Part shown: positions 24,536 to 34,338 of the stretch, piece after piece
How the letters are laid out: each line of letters starts with the position of its first letter
How positions within the stretch are numbered: the stretch's first letter is position 1
Assembly (NCBI RefSeq): GCF_030323865.1
Contig: NZ_CP066362.1
Location: forward strand, 3,720,001-3,784,000
DNA length: 64,000 nt
Direction: 5' to 3'
From: Pseudarthrobacter defluvii
GTDB lineage: Bacteria; Actinomycetota; Actinomycetes; Actinomycetales; Micrococcaceae
The notes under the pieces: generated by a model
Seen by the model: the letters and a program-made list of their open reading frames with translations, nothing else
The model's database searches: none
What the model was told of the DNA's origin: nothing
Made by a program: the position numbers and the translations under genes

Positions 24536-25185
24536 GGACCTCCAAAAATTTCTTTTCCTGCGCCCAAATCCCCGGAAAAGTTCCGGATCGCCGGTCCGCA
24601 CCGGCTGCTTCGCAGCGCTCCCGCGATCCGCGAAGCCGGGGCACCGGCGAAGGCCGCTCTCCTGCCGGCCAAGTCAGGAACCAGGGCCGCCGCGCGCTGA
24701 ATGTAGGGCCCAATCTCCTCGTCATCCAGCACCAGCAGGTCCGGCTGACCACGCAGCCACCTGGAGTTGAGGGCGGTGATGTTTTCGCGCTCCAGCAGCT
24801 CTTCAAACTCGCCGTCCAGCTCCGCCAGCCGGAAGACGCCGTCGTGATCAGCTTCGGTGCCGCAGGCTCCCACGGCGCGGTTGAACAGGTCCAGGTGCGC
24901 GGCGGCACCCATTGCGGCCATGCCCTCACGCACCAATGCGTCGGCGGCACCGAGGCGCCGGCCCACCATCACGGCATACTGCGCAAAGCCGCCCTCCAGT
25001 ACCTCGGAAAGGTAAAAGTCCACCAGGCAGCTCCGCACGGCAACCGGAGACATCTCATCCCTGAACAGCAGGGCGTGATGCATGGCGTTGACGATCGCAG
25101 CGTTGGCCTCCACCACTTCTTCGTCCCTGCCGCCGTCGATGCTGCTGCTGGTGAGGACGACGGGCAGGTACGTGAGGGTGGCCAT
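24532..25185 (-). CDS. DMP19/DUF4375-like protein
   Basis: This is a 217-residue soluble protein. ATG 25185 (MATLTYLPVVL) follows AAGGAT; an upstream ATG would add 14 proline-rich residues. The recognisable core is LVDFYLSEVLEGGFAQYAVMVGRR, matching the DMP19/DUF4375 pattern (an acidic residue, then NGG/EGG-F), followed by helices rich in Ala and Leu. The C-terminal 25 residues are basic and probably flexible. The function is unknown; human-virus DMP19 fold members mimic DNA, but that should not be extended to this protein without evidence. Confidence 0.65.
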   Translation of the reverse strand: MATLTYLPVVLTSSSIDGGRDEEVVEANAAIVNAMHHALLFRDEMSPVAVRSCLVDFYLSEVLEGGFAQYAVMVGRRLGAADALVREGMAAMGAAAHLDLFNRAVGACGTEADHDGVFRLAELDGEFEELLERENITALNSRWLRGQPDLLVLDDEEIGPYIQRAAALVPDLAGRRAAFAGAPASRIAGALRSSRCGPAIRNFSGDLGAGKEIFGGP

Positions 25186-25398
25186 GGGGATCCTTGCTGG
25201 AGGTGGTGGTGCGCCGGACGCCTTCACGGTACGGGGGAAGGGCCACAGCTGAGCCGGCGGGAAATGAACGCCAAGCGAAGTTTTCGGGGCCTGCGGAGAA
25301 AGCGCCCGGCAAAGGCCCGCACTGTGGCGAACTAAGATGGATCAGATAGCCACCCACCGGACCCGGCCCCGCCGTGACCTCCCGAAAGTAGTGCCACC

Positions 25399-28300
25399 AT
25401 GCCATCCCAACCGGACGAAAGTGCGGATCTGGCAATACAGACACCTGCCATCAACGACCGCTCGCTGGCGGCCGGACTGGCGTATGCCATGGCCAGCAGG
25501 GTCTCCGGCATATCGTTCGACGGCGGTACGGGCCTCATGCTGGGAAAGGTCCGTGGCGGCGCGGAGGTTCCTTACTCCACCACGGCCAAGCTGGTCCGCA
25601 GGGCCGGCGGCTGGAGCTGCACCGTGGGTGTCTGCAGTTGCCCCGTCCGGAAGGACTGCAAGCATGTGGCGGCCCTGCTCTTCGCTGCGGAGGACAACCC
25701 CTCGGTCCGGATGCAGTTGCTGGCGCCGTCCACCGCGACGCAGGTGTCCCGCGCACCCTCCACCGCCCTTTCCGACTGGGAGCAGGCCCTCAGCCCGCTG
25801 ATCTCCCAGCCGGGTTCCGCCCCCTCCACCAGCGGGGTTCCCCTGGCGCTGCAGTTCGAGGTGGAGGAACCGCCCCCGCACTTTTCCTACACGGGGCGCC
25901 GGGATCCGGTCCGCGGAGTGCGGCAGCTCAAGGTCCGGCCCGTCATCATGGGCGCCAAGGGCAAGTGGATCCGCGGCGACGTTTCCTGGAACACCCTGAG
26001 CTACCTGAACTTCCGGCGGGAGTCGAACCAGGCGCACGTGGAGTGGCTGCAGGAGTTCCTGGCCGGCCACTCCTCCTCCGCCAGCCGGATGCACAACTCC
26101 GCGGGCCTGTGGCTGGGGCTGAACTCCTATGCCGGGAAGAACCTCTGGGGCCTGCTGTCCGACGCCCGGAAGATCGGGCTCGCCCTGGTCCACTCGCGCG
26201 GCACCGAGCCGGTCCGTATCGCCGAGGCCCCTGCCGCCGTCGGGCTTTCCCTGAGCCGGTACGGGGCTCCGGTGGCCGAGCCGTCCGGGGTGGACGCCGC
26301 CACGGCAGACGCGTCCGACGGCGGGCTGGAGCTTTCGCCCACCATCACGGTTGAGGGCGCAGAGGTTGATCCGGCGTCGGTGGGCACCATCGGCCGGCCG
26401 GCGCACGGGCTGTTCTTTACCTCCGGGGAGGCCTCCCTGCCGGGCGTGCCCGACCCCAACGGAACCATTACCCTGGCCCCGCTCGAGAACGGGCTGAGCG
26501 AGGAACTGCTGGCGTTCGTCACGGCGGGAAGCACGCTGCACATCCCGGCTAAGGACGAGTCGCGGTTCCTGACGGGCTTCTACCCGAAACTGAAGCAGAC
26601 GGCCCGGGTGACGGCGCGGGACGAGTCCGTGGAACTGCCCGAACTCGCCCTTCCCACCCTGTCGCTGCTGGCGAACTACGGTGCCGACCACCGCGTGCGG
26701 CTGCACTGGGAGTGGCACTACAAAACCGGCAAGCTGGTCACCGCCCAACCCCTATGGCGGCACCCCGGCGATGCCGGCTACCGTGACGACACCGCCGAGT
26801 CCCGCATCCTGGAGGGCGTCGGCCAGCCTTGGGATGTGGTGCCCGCCCTGGGCGAATCGGCCACCGGCGGCTGGGGCACGCCCCGGCTGGCGGCTTCTGC
26901 CGAGCTGACAGGCCTGGACACGCTGGCGTTCACGGAGGAAGTGCTGCCGCGGCTGCGGGAGGCGCCGGACGTGGATGTGGAGACCGTAGGCGAGATCGCG
27001 GACTACCGCGAGGCCGAGGAAGCGCCCGTGGTGTCCATCTCCACCAAGGCTACGGAACAGCGCGACTGGTTCGACCTGGGCATCCAGATTTCCCTGGAGG
27101 GCCAGCCCGTTTCCTTCGCTGCCGTATTTTCAGCCCTCGCCGCTGGCCAGACCAAGATGCTGCTGCCCAGCGGCGCCTATTTCTCGCTGGACCTGCCGGA
27201 ACTGCACCAGCTGCGGGCCCTGATCGAGGAAGCCAGGTCGCTGCAGGACAATAAGGACGCGCCGTTGCAGATCAGCCGGTTCCAGGCCGGGTTGTGGGAC
27301 GAGTTGGCGCAGCTGGGGATCGTCGATGAACAGGCCGCGGCCTGGCGGTCCGCGGTGGGCGGCCTGCTGGAGGGCGGCACGGACGGACTGCCGCTGCCGG
27401 CTACCTTGAACGCCGAACTGCGCCCGTACCAGCTGGAGGGGTTCAACTGGCTCAGCTTCCTGTACAAGCACGGGCTGGGCGGCATCCTCGCTGATGACAT
27501 GGGCCTGGGCAAGACGGTGCAGGCGCTGGCACTGATGTGTGCGGCGAAGGAGCTGGCTGTTGAAGCTGCGTCGGCCCTGGCCGAGTCCGACGGCGGTGCT
27601 GCCGCTGTCTCCGTTGTGGACGGCGCAAACCGGCCTGCCGCCGTCGCGCCTTTCCTGGTGGTGGCGCCCACCAGCGTGGTGGGCAACTGGGCCGCGGAAG
27701 CCGCACGCTTCGCTCCGGGCCTGACCGTCCGGACTGTTGGCGAGACCTTTGCCAAGAGCGGGCAGGATGTGGCGGAAGCCCTGGGCGGCGCAGACATCGT
27801 AATCACGTCCTATGCCCTGTTCCGCATCGACTACGAGTCCTACGCCTCCCGCACCTGGTCCGGGCTGGTGCTGGACGAAGCGCAGTTCGTGAAGAACCAC
27901 CAGTCCAAGGCCTACCAGTGCGCCCGCAAGCTGCCGGCGGCGTTCAAGCTGGCCATCACCGGCACGCCGCTGGAGAACAACCTCATGGAGTTCTGGTCAC
28001 TGACGTCCATCGTGGCGCCGGGCCTCTTCTCCAGCCCCAAGCGCTTCGCGGAGTACTACCAGAAGCCGGTGGAGAAGAACGGCGACAAAGGGCAGCTGGA
28101 GAAGCTCCGGCGCCGGGTCCGTCCGCTGATGATGCGCCGCACCAAGGACCAGGTGATCAAGGACCTGCCGCCCAAGCAGGAGCAGGTCCTGGAGGTGGTG
28201 CTGAATCCGCGGCACCAGAAGGTGTACCAGACGCACCTGCAACGCGAGCGGCAGAAGATCCTGGGGCTGATCGAGGACGTCAACAAGAACCGGTTCACCA

Positions 28301-28884
28301 TTTTCCAGTCGCTGACCCTGCTGCGGCAGCTCAGCCTGGACGTTTCGCTGGTGGATCCTGCCTTGTCCGCGGTGCGGTCCTCGAAGCTGGATGTGCTGTT
28401 CGAACAGCTCGAGGACCTGGTGGCCGAGGGGCACCGGGCACTGATCTTCAGCCAGTTCACCGGATTCCTGGGCAAGGTCCGGGAGCGGCTGGACCAGGAG
28501 GAGATCGAGTACTGCTACCTCGACGGCGGAACGCGGAACCGGGCCGACGTGGTCAGCGAGTTCAAGAACGGCACCGCGCCCGTGTTCCTGATTTCGCTCA
28601 AGGCCGGTGGATTCGGCCTGAACCTCACCGAGGCCGACTATGTCTTCCTGCTGGATCCCTGGTGGAACCCGGCATCCGAGGCGCAGGCGGTGGACCGGAC
28701 GCACCGTATCGGCCAGGACCGGAACGTCATGGTGTACCGGCTCGTGGCCAAGGACACCATCGAGGAAAAGGTCATGGCGCTCAAGACCCGGAAGTCGCAG
28801 CTGTTCGCGGACGTCATGGAAGGCGACGCCCTGGCCGGCGGGGCCATCACGGCCGAGGACCTGGCGGGGTTGTTCAAGGAGTAG
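25399..28884 (+). CDS. SNF2-family DNA helicase/translocase with SWIM zinc finger
   Basis: This is a 1161-residue protein. A SWIM finger lies at residues 79-89 (CSC ... CKH). A long middle domain (residues 100-650) of mixed beta structure follows. The SNF2 motor has Walker A DDMGLGKT (about 697-704), VVAPTSVVGNW, DEAQ box LDEAQFVKN (about 823), ITGTPLENN, and in the second lobe ALIFSQFTGFLGKVRE, LKAGGFGLNL and HRIGQDRNV. Bacterial SNF2 proteins of this type remodel protein-DNA or RNA polymerase complexes; the exact role is not known. It appears monocistronic. Confidence 0.93.
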   Translation: MPSQPDESADLAIQTPAINDRSLAAGLAYAMASRVSGISFDGGTGLMLGKVRGGAEVPYSTTAKLVRRAGGWSCTVGVCSCPVRKDCKHVAALLFAAEDNPSVRMQLLAPSTATQVSRAPSTALSDWEQALSPLISQPGSAPSTSGVPLALQFEVEEPPPHFSYTGRRDPVRGVRQLKVRPVIMGAKGKWIRGDVSWNTLSYLNFRRESNQAHVEWLQEFLAGHSSSASRMHNSAGLWLGLNSYAGKNLWGLLSDARKIGLALVHSRGTEPVRIAEAPAAVGLSLSRYGAPVAEPSGVDAATADASDGGLELSPTITVEGAEVDPASVGTIGRPAHGLFFTSGEASLPGVPDPNGTITLAPLENGLSEELLAFVTAGSTLHIPAKDESRFLTGFYPKLKQTARVTARDESVELPELALPTLSLLANYGADHRVRLHWEWHYKTGKLVTAQPLWRHPGDAGYRDDTAESRILEGVGQPWDVVPALGESATGGWGTPRLAASAELTGLDTLAFTEEVLPRLREAPDVDVETVGEIADYREAEEAPVVSISTKATEQRDWFDLGIQISLEGQPVSFAAVFSALAAGQTKMLLPSGAYFSLDLPELHQLRALIEEARSLQDNKDAPLQISRFQAGLWDELAQLGIVDEQAAAWRSAVGGLLEGGTDGLPLPATLNAELRPYQLEGFNWLSFLYKHGLGGILADDMGLGKTVQALALMCAAKELAVEAASALAESDGGAAAVSVVDGANRPAAVAPFLVVAPTSVVGNWAAEAARFAPGLTVRTVGETFAKSGQDVAEALGGADIVITSYALFRIDYESYASRTWSGLVLDEAQFVKNHQSKAYQCARKLPAAFKLAITGTPLENNLMEFWSLTSIVAPGLFSSPKRFAEYYQKPVEKNGDKGQLEKLRRRVRPLMMRRTKDQVIKDLPPKQEQVLEVVLNPRHQKVYQTHLQRERQKILGLIEDVNKNRFTIFQSLTLLRQLSLDVSLVDPALSAVRSSKLDVLFEQLEDLVAEGHRALIFSQFTGFLGKVRERLDQEEIEYCYLDGGTRNRADVVSEFKNGTAPVFLISLKAGGFGLNLTEADYVFLLDPWWNPASEAQAVDRTHRIGQDRNVMVYRLVAKDTIEEKVMALKTRKSQLFADVMEGDALAGGAITAEDLAGLFKE

Positions 28885-29054
28885 GACTGCGGGGCGCGGT
28901 TCTCGACGCGGTTCCTGGTATTCGACGCCCGTGTTCCTTTTCGCGGCCCACATATCCGGCGCGCCAGGGAACCTGCGCAGCGCGGATGCGTTTGCGCGTC
29001 GTCAACGGGCGAATATGCTGGTTCCAACGCAAAACTACAACGTTGGAGAAACCG

Positions 29055-30116
29055 GTGAACCACCAGCAGACAGCCCCATCAACGGCAGTGCAGTCCGCCG
29101 CACCAGCGCCGCTGCTGCCCCTGCGCCCGGACGCCTTCACCGTCCCCTACCGCGATCCGGTCTGGGATGGCCCCACCGACCCCATCCTTGTGGCGGACCA
29201 CCTCAAGGGCGAGTGGGTGCTCTTCTATACCCAGCGCCGCGCCACCGCCCCGGGACTGACCGGAGTGGAATGGGTGCACGGCACCGGCATCGGCGTCGCG
29301 CGGTCGTCCGACGGCGGCACAACCTGGCGCTACCAGGGCACCGTGGAGGGACTCGTCCCACCCGGAACGGAACTGCCGGCAACCCTCTGGGCGCCCGACG
29401 TTGTCCGCATCGGCGACCGGTGGATCATGTACCTGACCATCCTGGGCGGCAGGCGGACGGACTGGACCGGGAAGGCGGAAATTGTCCAGTTCGCCAGCCG
29501 GGACCTGGAAAACTGGGAGTACCTGGGGGCCATCGACCTGGACTCGCCGCGCGTGATCGACGCCGCCGTCGCACTCTGCGGCGACGGCCGGTACCGGCTC
29601 TGGTACAAGGACGAGGCCAGGGGCTCCAACACGTACAGCGCGGTCAGCGACACCCCGGACGACCCGTCCTCGTGGGTTTTGGAAGGCGTCGCCATCCCCG
29701 GCCGGCCGCACGAAGGCCCCAAGGTCTTTCAGCTTGGCGGCAAGTACTGGATGATCGTGGACGAATGGCGCGGCCAGGCCGTCTACGGCTCCGATGCTGC
29801 GGCGGGCACCTGGGTCCTGCAGGAACACCTGGGCGGGTTGATCCTCACGGCGCCGGAATCGGTGGACGGAAGGGCCGTCGTCGGACGCCATGCTGATGTG
29901 GTGCCCCTGCCGGACGTGGTGCCCCTTCCGGAGGGAATGCAAGGTGGAACGTCCGACGGCGGCACGCGGCGGGCGCTGCTGGTCTACTTCACGCATCCCT
30001 ACTGGGGCGGCGAGGACATCGACACGATGGCACCGGACCCGCGCACGCATCTCAGCCATGTCCGGGCAGCCGTGCTGGAAGTGCGCGACGGAAACCTGAT
30101 CTGCACGGAACACTAG
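29055..30116 (+). CDS. beta-propeller glycoside hydrolase (GH43-like)
   Basis: This is a 353-residue protein starting at GTG 29055 with GGAGA upstream. The blade pattern of a five-bladed propeller is visible: YRDPVWDGPTDPILV with the early Asp, GTGIGVARSSDGGTTW, LWAPDVVRIGDRWIMYLT, RVIDAAVALCGDGRYRLWYKDE and GPKVFQLGGKYWMIVDEW. These match the GH43/GH32/GH130-like clan, with the aspartate and glutamates in the expected blades. There is no signal peptide, so it acts inside the cell. The substrate is unknown; arabinosides or xylosides are the usual guesses. An inverted repeat CCAACG-N11-CGTTGG overlaps its ribosome site. Confidence 0.65.
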   Translation: MNHQQTAPSTAVQSAAPAPLLPLRPDAFTVPYRDPVWDGPTDPILVADHLKGEWVLFYTQRRATAPGLTGVEWVHGTGIGVARSSDGGTTWRYQGTVEGLVPPGTELPATLWAPDVVRIGDRWIMYLTILGGRRTDWTGKAEIVQFASRDLENWEYLGAIDLDSPRVIDAAVALCGDGRYRLWYKDEARGSNTYSAVSDTPDDPSSWVLEGVAIPGRPHEGPKVFQLGGKYWMIVDEWRGQAVYGSDAAAGTWVLQEHLGGLILTAPESVDGRAVVGRHADVVPLPDVVPLPEGMQGGTSDGGTRRALLVYFTHPYWGGEDIDTMAPDPRTHLSHVRAAVLEVRDGNLICTEH

Positions 30117-30147
30117 GCACTGCGCGCAAAATTCCTGGCCACGCAGA

Positions 30148-30207
30148 AGGGCCAAACCTCGGAACTATAAGCCGGCGGCTGCCGGCACCGGTCCAAGGTT
30201 TGGCCCT
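30148..30207. terminator. large two-part hairpin between convergent genes (bidirectional terminator)
   Basis: The perfect 12-bp arms AGGGCCAAACCT (30148-30159) and AGGTTTGGCCCT (30196-30207) enclose an inner hairpin GCCGGC-GGCT-GCCGGC. It lies exactly between the GH43-like gene and the oppositely oriented amt gene. A long perfect stem between convergent ends is best explained as a shared terminator, though U-runs are weak. Confidence 0.65.
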
Positions 30208-30231
30208 GACTGGTGCGCTGGACGTGCGGGG

Positions 30232-31524
30232 TCAGACCCGCTGCGGCGAGCCCAACTCCACCGGGTCCTCGTCCGTCAGGTACGCCAGCTCGGAGTGCGC
30301 TGCAAGGTCGATGCCGCGCAGTTCGTCCTCGGGCTTGATGCGGAGGCCGCCCATGGCCTTGTCCAGGATCTTGGCCAGGACCCACGTGACGACGAAGGAG
30401 TAAGCCAGCACCGTAACTGTGGCCAGGGCCTGCACGCCCAGCAGTTCGAACCCGCCGCCGTAGAAGAGGCCGCTGACGCCGTTTGGAGCCTTGTCCGTAG
30501 CGAAGAGCCCGATCAGCAGGGTGCCAAGGATGCCACCCACCAAGTGGACGCCTACGACGTCGAGCGAGTCGTCGAAGCCCAGGCGGAACTTCCATTCGAT
30601 GGCCAGCGAGCAGACGGCACCGGCGATCGCACCGATGGCCAGTGCACCCAGCGGGCTGACCGCGCCACAGGCCGGAGTGATGGCCACCAGGGCGGCGACC
30701 AGGCCGGAGGCCGCACCCATGCTGGTGGCCGCGCCGTGGCGGAACCGCTCCACGAGCGCCCAGGCGAGCAGGCCGGTGGAAGCTGCCACCGCGGTGTTGA
30801 GGAACACCACCGCCGCCGACTGGCCGGCGGAGAGGGCGGAGCCGGCGTTGAAGCCGAACCAGCCCACCCAAAGCAGGCCTGCACCCAGCAGCACCAGCGG
30901 GCGGCTGTGCGGCTTGGCGTGTTCCACCTTGGGCCAGCCGGAGCTCTTGCCCAGGACCAGGGCAAGTGCCAGGGCGGCGGCGCCGGCGTTCATGTGCACC
31001 GCGGTGCCGCCGGCGAAGTCGATGGCCTTGATGCCGTTGGCGATCCAACCGCCCACGGTGCTGCCGTCCGCCGAGTCGAACGCAAAGACCCAGTGTGCAA
31101 TCGGGAAGTAGACAATAGTGGCCCAGATGCCCGCGAACAGCATCCAGGCGCCGAACTTCATCCGGCCTGCGGCGGCTCCGGCAACCAGGGCCGTGGTGAC
31201 GCAGGCAAAGAACAGCTGGAATGCGGCAAACAGGATGACCGGGATGGACGCCGAATCATCCTTGGCCAGCAGCTGCCCCATGCCGGGGAATTCGGTGACG
31301 TCACCGATCAGGCCCAGGCCGCCGACGGAGTTGCCGAAGGCCATCGAGTACCCGAACAGGGCCCACAGGACGGCCACCAGGCTGGCGCCGCCGACGCACA
31401 TCATCATCATGTTGAGGATGCGGCGCGACCCCACCATGCCCCCGTAAAACAGGGCCAGGGCGGGGATCATCATGCAAACCAGCGCCGAGCTGGCCAAAAT
31501 CCAAGCGACATTTCCCGAGTCCAT
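30232..31524 (-). CDS. amt: ammonium transporter (Amt/MEP/Rh family)
   Basis: This 430-residue channel has 11 expected helices and transports ammonium across the membrane. Signatures include ALFYGGMVGSRRILNMMM near the N-terminus, AHWVFAFDSADGS, the pore histidine segment DFAGGTAVHMNAG, and DVVGVHLVGGILGTLLIGLFA carrying the second histidine. The C-terminal cytosolic tail (about residues 385-430) is suited to GlnK contact, but no glnK gene follows it here. AAAGGGG precedes the ATG. GlnR-like half-sites lie upstream. Confidence 0.95.
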   Translation of the reverse strand: MDSGNVAWILASSALVCMMIPALALFYGGMVGSRRILNMMMMCVGGASLVAVLWALFGYSMAFGNSVGGLGLIGDVTEFPGMGQLLAKDDSASIPVILFAAFQLFFACVTTALVAGAAAGRMKFGAWMLFAGIWATIVYFPIAHWVFAFDSADGSTVGGWIANGIKAIDFAGGTAVHMNAGAAALALALVLGKSSGWPKVEHAKPHSRPLVLLGAGLLWVGWFGFNAGSALSAGQSAAVVFLNTAVAASTGLLAWALVERFRHGAATSMGAASGLVAALVAITPACGAVSPLGALAIGAIAGAVCSLAIEWKFRLGFDDSLDVVGVHLVGGILGTLLIGLFATDKAPNGVSGLFYGGGFELLGVQALATVTVLAYSFVVTWVLAKILDKAMGGLRIKPEDELRGIDLAAHSELAYLTDEDPVELGSPQRV

Positions 31525-31844
31525 GGGAAACCCCTTTCAAGATGCGAACAGAGCGGTGAGTTGCCGTCAGAGCCGTTTCGCCGGAGGGACGTGGACGGAG
31601 AAACCACGTGCGGCGGAGGGGCGGCTTTTGCCGTCTGGTCTCAATCTATGGCGGCCATTTCTGGTTGGGTTTCAGGGGTGTTAAATGATGGTTTCCTTCA
31701 TTTGCGCCGGGGTTTCAGGTGTAACGCAAGGCGCAGGAGCACCTGATGTTTCAGGGGCAGGACGACGTGGCAGCGCAGTACTAGGCGGTTGCGGGGCTAG
31801 GCTGGGGAAATCCGGGCAGCAACCCACCCCGAAGGAGCCAGCCC
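31525..31844. promoter_or_regulatory. amt control region with phased GAAAC half-sites (GlnR-like)
   Basis: These 320 bp between divergent genes hold three GTTTC motifs (minus-strand GAAAC) at 31669, 31691 and 31712, spaced 22 and 21 bp, about two helical turns. The first is preceded on the minus strand by TTAAC with 6 nt between, matching the GTnAC-n6-GAAAC half-site of actinobacterial GlnR; the other two lack a clear GTnAC partner. The remaining sequence is GC-rich with no reading frame I trust. Confidence 0.5.
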
Positions 31845-32954
31845 TTGAACAGCACGCAGCCCTCCCGCATGCCTCCCACTGAGCTCAGGGTGGGCGTGGT
31901 GGGCATCGGCTGGGCCGGCCAGCAGCACCTGAAGGCCTACGCCGCCATCGAGGGCGTCCGCATCGTCTCGCTCGCAGGAATGGAAAATGAGCTCCGGGAC
32001 TCACTGCGGGCCGAATACTCCATCCCGAACGGCTTCGCCGACTGGAAGGAGATGCTGGACCACGGCGGCCTGGACGCCGTCAGCGTGGCACTTCCCACCT
32101 TCCTGCACGCGCCGGTCGCGATCGCCGCGCTGGAACGCGGGCTCCATGTGCTGAGCGAGAAGCCGATTGCGCGCAATGCCGTGGAAGGCCAGGCCATGGT
32201 GGACGCGGCGCGGAGGGCCGGGCGCGTGCTGGACGTTGCGTTCAACCACCGCCGCCGTGGGGACATCCAAGCCCTCAAGCAGGTCATTGACGACGGCGGC
32301 CTGGGCCGCCCCTACTACGCCAAGGCATCCTGGCTGCGCCGCTCGGGCATCCCCACCCTGGGCAGCTGGTTCACCAACCCTGAGCTGTCCGGCGGCGGAC
32401 CGCTCGCCGATATCGGTGTCCACGCACTGGACTACGCGCTGTACCTCCTGGGCGAACCGAAAGTTGTGGCTGTCTCCGCCGCCACCCACTCGGAGCTCGG
32501 GCCGCAGGGCAGGGGCGGCGGAACCCGGTTTACGGCCCAGGCCTCCAGCCACGCGTTCGAGGTGGAGGACTTTGCCTCGGCCTTCCTGCGGCTTGAAGGC
32601 GGCGGAACGCTTGTGGTCGAAGCAAGCTGGGCCACATACCGGGAAGCGGACGACCAGCTGGAGTTCACGGTCTACGGCACCGACGGCGGCGCCGAGCTCA
32701 AGGCCCATGGGGCTCCTTTTCCACCCATCGGCGAACTCCGGGTGTTCACTGACAAGGACGGCGAATCCGCCGACTACATGCCCGCCGTCATACCCGGCCG
32801 CGCCCACGATGCAGTGGTGGAGGATTTCGTCACCGCGGTGCGCGGCGGCGCGCAGGTATGGGGCCGGCATGATGGCTCCCTGGCGCTGTACCGGGCACAG
32901 ATCATCGATGCCTGCTACCAGTCAGCACTGGAGCAGAGGGAGGTTCGGCTCTAA
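31845..32954 (+). CDS. Gfo/Idh/MocA-family NAD(P)-dependent oxidoreductase
   Basis: This is a 369-residue protein starting at TTG 31845 with AAGGAG 7 nt upstream. The Rossmann domain has [19 protein letters not shown], with [28 protein letters not shown] carrying the catalytic EKP lysine. The C-terminal substrate domain contains [21 protein letters not shown] with the DIGxHxxD histidine. Enzymes of this type oxidise sugars or inositols. The stop overlaps the next gene start (TAATG), a ThuA homologue, so a ThuA/ThuB-like sugar-oxidation pair is likely. Confidence 0.9.
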   Translation: MNSTQPSRMPPTELRVGVVGIGWAGQQHLKAYAAIEGVRIVSLAGMENELRDSLRAEYSIPNGFADWKEMLDHGGLDAVSVALPTFLHAPVAIAALERGLHVLSEKPIARNAVEGQAMVDAARRAGRVLDVAFNHRRRGDIQALKQVIDDGGLGRPYYAKASWLRRSGIPTLGSWFTNPELSGGGPLADIGVHALDYALYLLGEPKVVAVSAATHSELGPQGRGGGTRFTAQASSHAFEVEDFASAFLRLEGGGTLVVEASWATYREADDQLEFTVYGTDGGAELKAHGAPFPPIGELRVFTDKDGESADYMPAVIPGRAHDAVVEDFVTAVRGGAQVWGRHDGSLALYRAQIIDACYQSALEQREVRL

Positions 32955-33712
32955 TGAACGGAAAACTGCGGATCCTGGTGTGGAACGAGGGCGTGCATGA
33001 GGCCAACAACCAGCCGTCCCACATCGGGGAGATCTACCCGGAAGGCATCCACGGCGCCATCGCCGCCGGGCTTCGCTTCCATCTTCCGGATGCGGAGGTC
33101 ACGACGGCGGTACTCGCCACAGATGATGAGCATGGGCTTGCGGAGGAGGTGCTTGCGGACACGGACGTCCTGCTGTGGTGGGGCCACATAGCCCATGCCG
33201 AGGTCAGCGATGCCGTCGTCGAACGCGTCCACCGGCACGTGCTGGGCGGGATGGGGCTGATTGTGCTCCACTCGGGGCATTTCTCGAAGATCTTCACCAA
33301 ACTGCTGGGGACCAGCTGCTCTCTTGCCTGGCGGAACGACGGCGAGCGCGAACTGGTGTGGACCGTGAAGCCCTCGCATCCCATCGCGGACGGCGTGGAC
33401 AGCCCCATCGTCATCCCCGAGCAGGAGATGTACGGCGAGCTGTTCGACATTCCGGACCCGGACGACCTGATCTTCATCAGTTCCTTCGCGGGCGGTGAGG
33501 TGTTCCGCTCCGGCGTCACCTTTACCCGGGGCAAGGGCCGCATCTTCTACTTCAGCCCGGGCGACCAGGAGTACCCGGTGTACCACCACCCGCAGGTCCA
33601 GCGCGTTCTGGCCAACGGTGCGAAGTGGGCGGCGCAGCCGGGCCTTGACCGTTCCGCCCCCTCGGTGACCAACCCCGGGCGGGAGTGGTTCCAGGCCGAA
33701 AACCGTCATTGA
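32954..33712 (+). CDS. ThuA-domain trehalose-utilisation-type protein
   Basis: This 252-residue protein is of the glutamine amidotransferase-like ThuA fold. It opens [36 protein letters not shown] and has [13 protein letters not shown] and [58 protein letters not shown] closes it. ThuA with its MocA partner was described for trehalose, sucrose and related disaccharides in rhizobia. The exact chemistry here, keto-sugar processing, is inferred. It is coupled to the upstream oxidoreductase. Confidence 0.9.
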   Translation: MNGKLRILVWNEGVHEANNQPSHIGEIYPEGIHGAIAAGLRFHLPDAEVTTAVLATDDEHGLAEEVLADTDVLLWWGHIAHAEVSDAVVERVHRHVLGGMGLIVLHSGHFSKIFTKLLGTSCSLAWRNDGERELVWTVKPSHPIADGVDSPIVIPEQEMYGELFDIPDPDDLIFISSFAGGEVFRSGVTFTRGKGRIFYFSPGDQEYPVYHHPQVQRVLANGAKWAAQPGLDRSAPSVTNPGREWFQAENRH

Positions 33713-33861
33713 CATCGGGTGCCCGCAAGAGCAGATTGAGAGCGTTGATCCATGGGTCCGGCAGGCTCTGGACGGGGCACATCCCGCCCTGCCGGCCCCG
33801 ATTCCCGGCCGCGCACAGCCCCGGACGAACTCAATAACCACTCCTTACGAAGGAGCCAGCA

Positions 33862-34236
33862 ATGCCCGCAGTAACGGTGAAGGACCTGGAGTCCAAATCA
33901 TTTGACCAACCGGATGAAAAGCGCCGCCCTCCCAAGACTCAGGTGGACGTAGTAAACATTGGTGGCGCCACCCTTGGCCGGTTCACCTTCGAGCCCGGCT
34001 GGCGCTGGTCGGAAACCGTCAAGACGGTGGTCCAGACGGACACCTGCCAGGTCAACCACCTGGGCGTCTGCGCCGCCGGGACCCTGACCGTGCAGATGGC
34101 CGACGGAACCGGCATGACCATCCAGGCCGGCGACGCGTACTCCATTCCGGCAGGCCACGACGCCTGGGTGGAAGGCAGCGAGACCTACGTTTGCTATGAA
34201 GTGATGAGCGCAGCAGAATTCGCCAAGCCCGCCTGA
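33862..34236 (+). CDS. cupin-domain protein
   Basis: This is a 124-residue single-cupin protein starting at ATG 33862 after AAGGAG. Beta strands include TLGRFTFEPGWRWSETVKTV, VNHLGVCAAGTLTVQMADGTG and AGDAYSIPAGHDAWVEG, the two cupin motifs. It lacks the full set of metal ligands (HxH-E-H) of enzymatic cupins, so it may be a sensor or binding protein. It follows the MocA/ThuA pair by 149 bp and has its own terminator. Confidence 0.82.
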   Translation: MPAVTVKDLESKSFDQPDEKRRPPKTQVDVVNIGGATLGRFTFEPGWRWSETVKTVVQTDTCQVNHLGVCAAGTLTVQMADGTGMTIQAGDAYSIPAGHDAWVEGSETYVCYEVMSAAEFAKPA

Positions 34237-34263
34237 CCCCAAGGTTCCCACGTATCGCCAGGA

Positions 34264-34289
34264 AAGGGAGGTCCGCCAGGACCTCCCTT
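34264..34289 (+). terminator. hairpin terminator after the cupin gene
   Basis: A perfect 11-bp stem (AAGGGAGGTCC / GGACCTCCCTT) with a 4-nt loop begins 28 nt after the cupin stop. It ends in TT and then AAC, so it is a strong stem with a short U-run. Confidence 0.6.
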
Positions 34290-34338
34290 AACTGCTGTTG
34301 TGGCCCTACGGTGGAGGGAACACAACGATCGGAGAACA

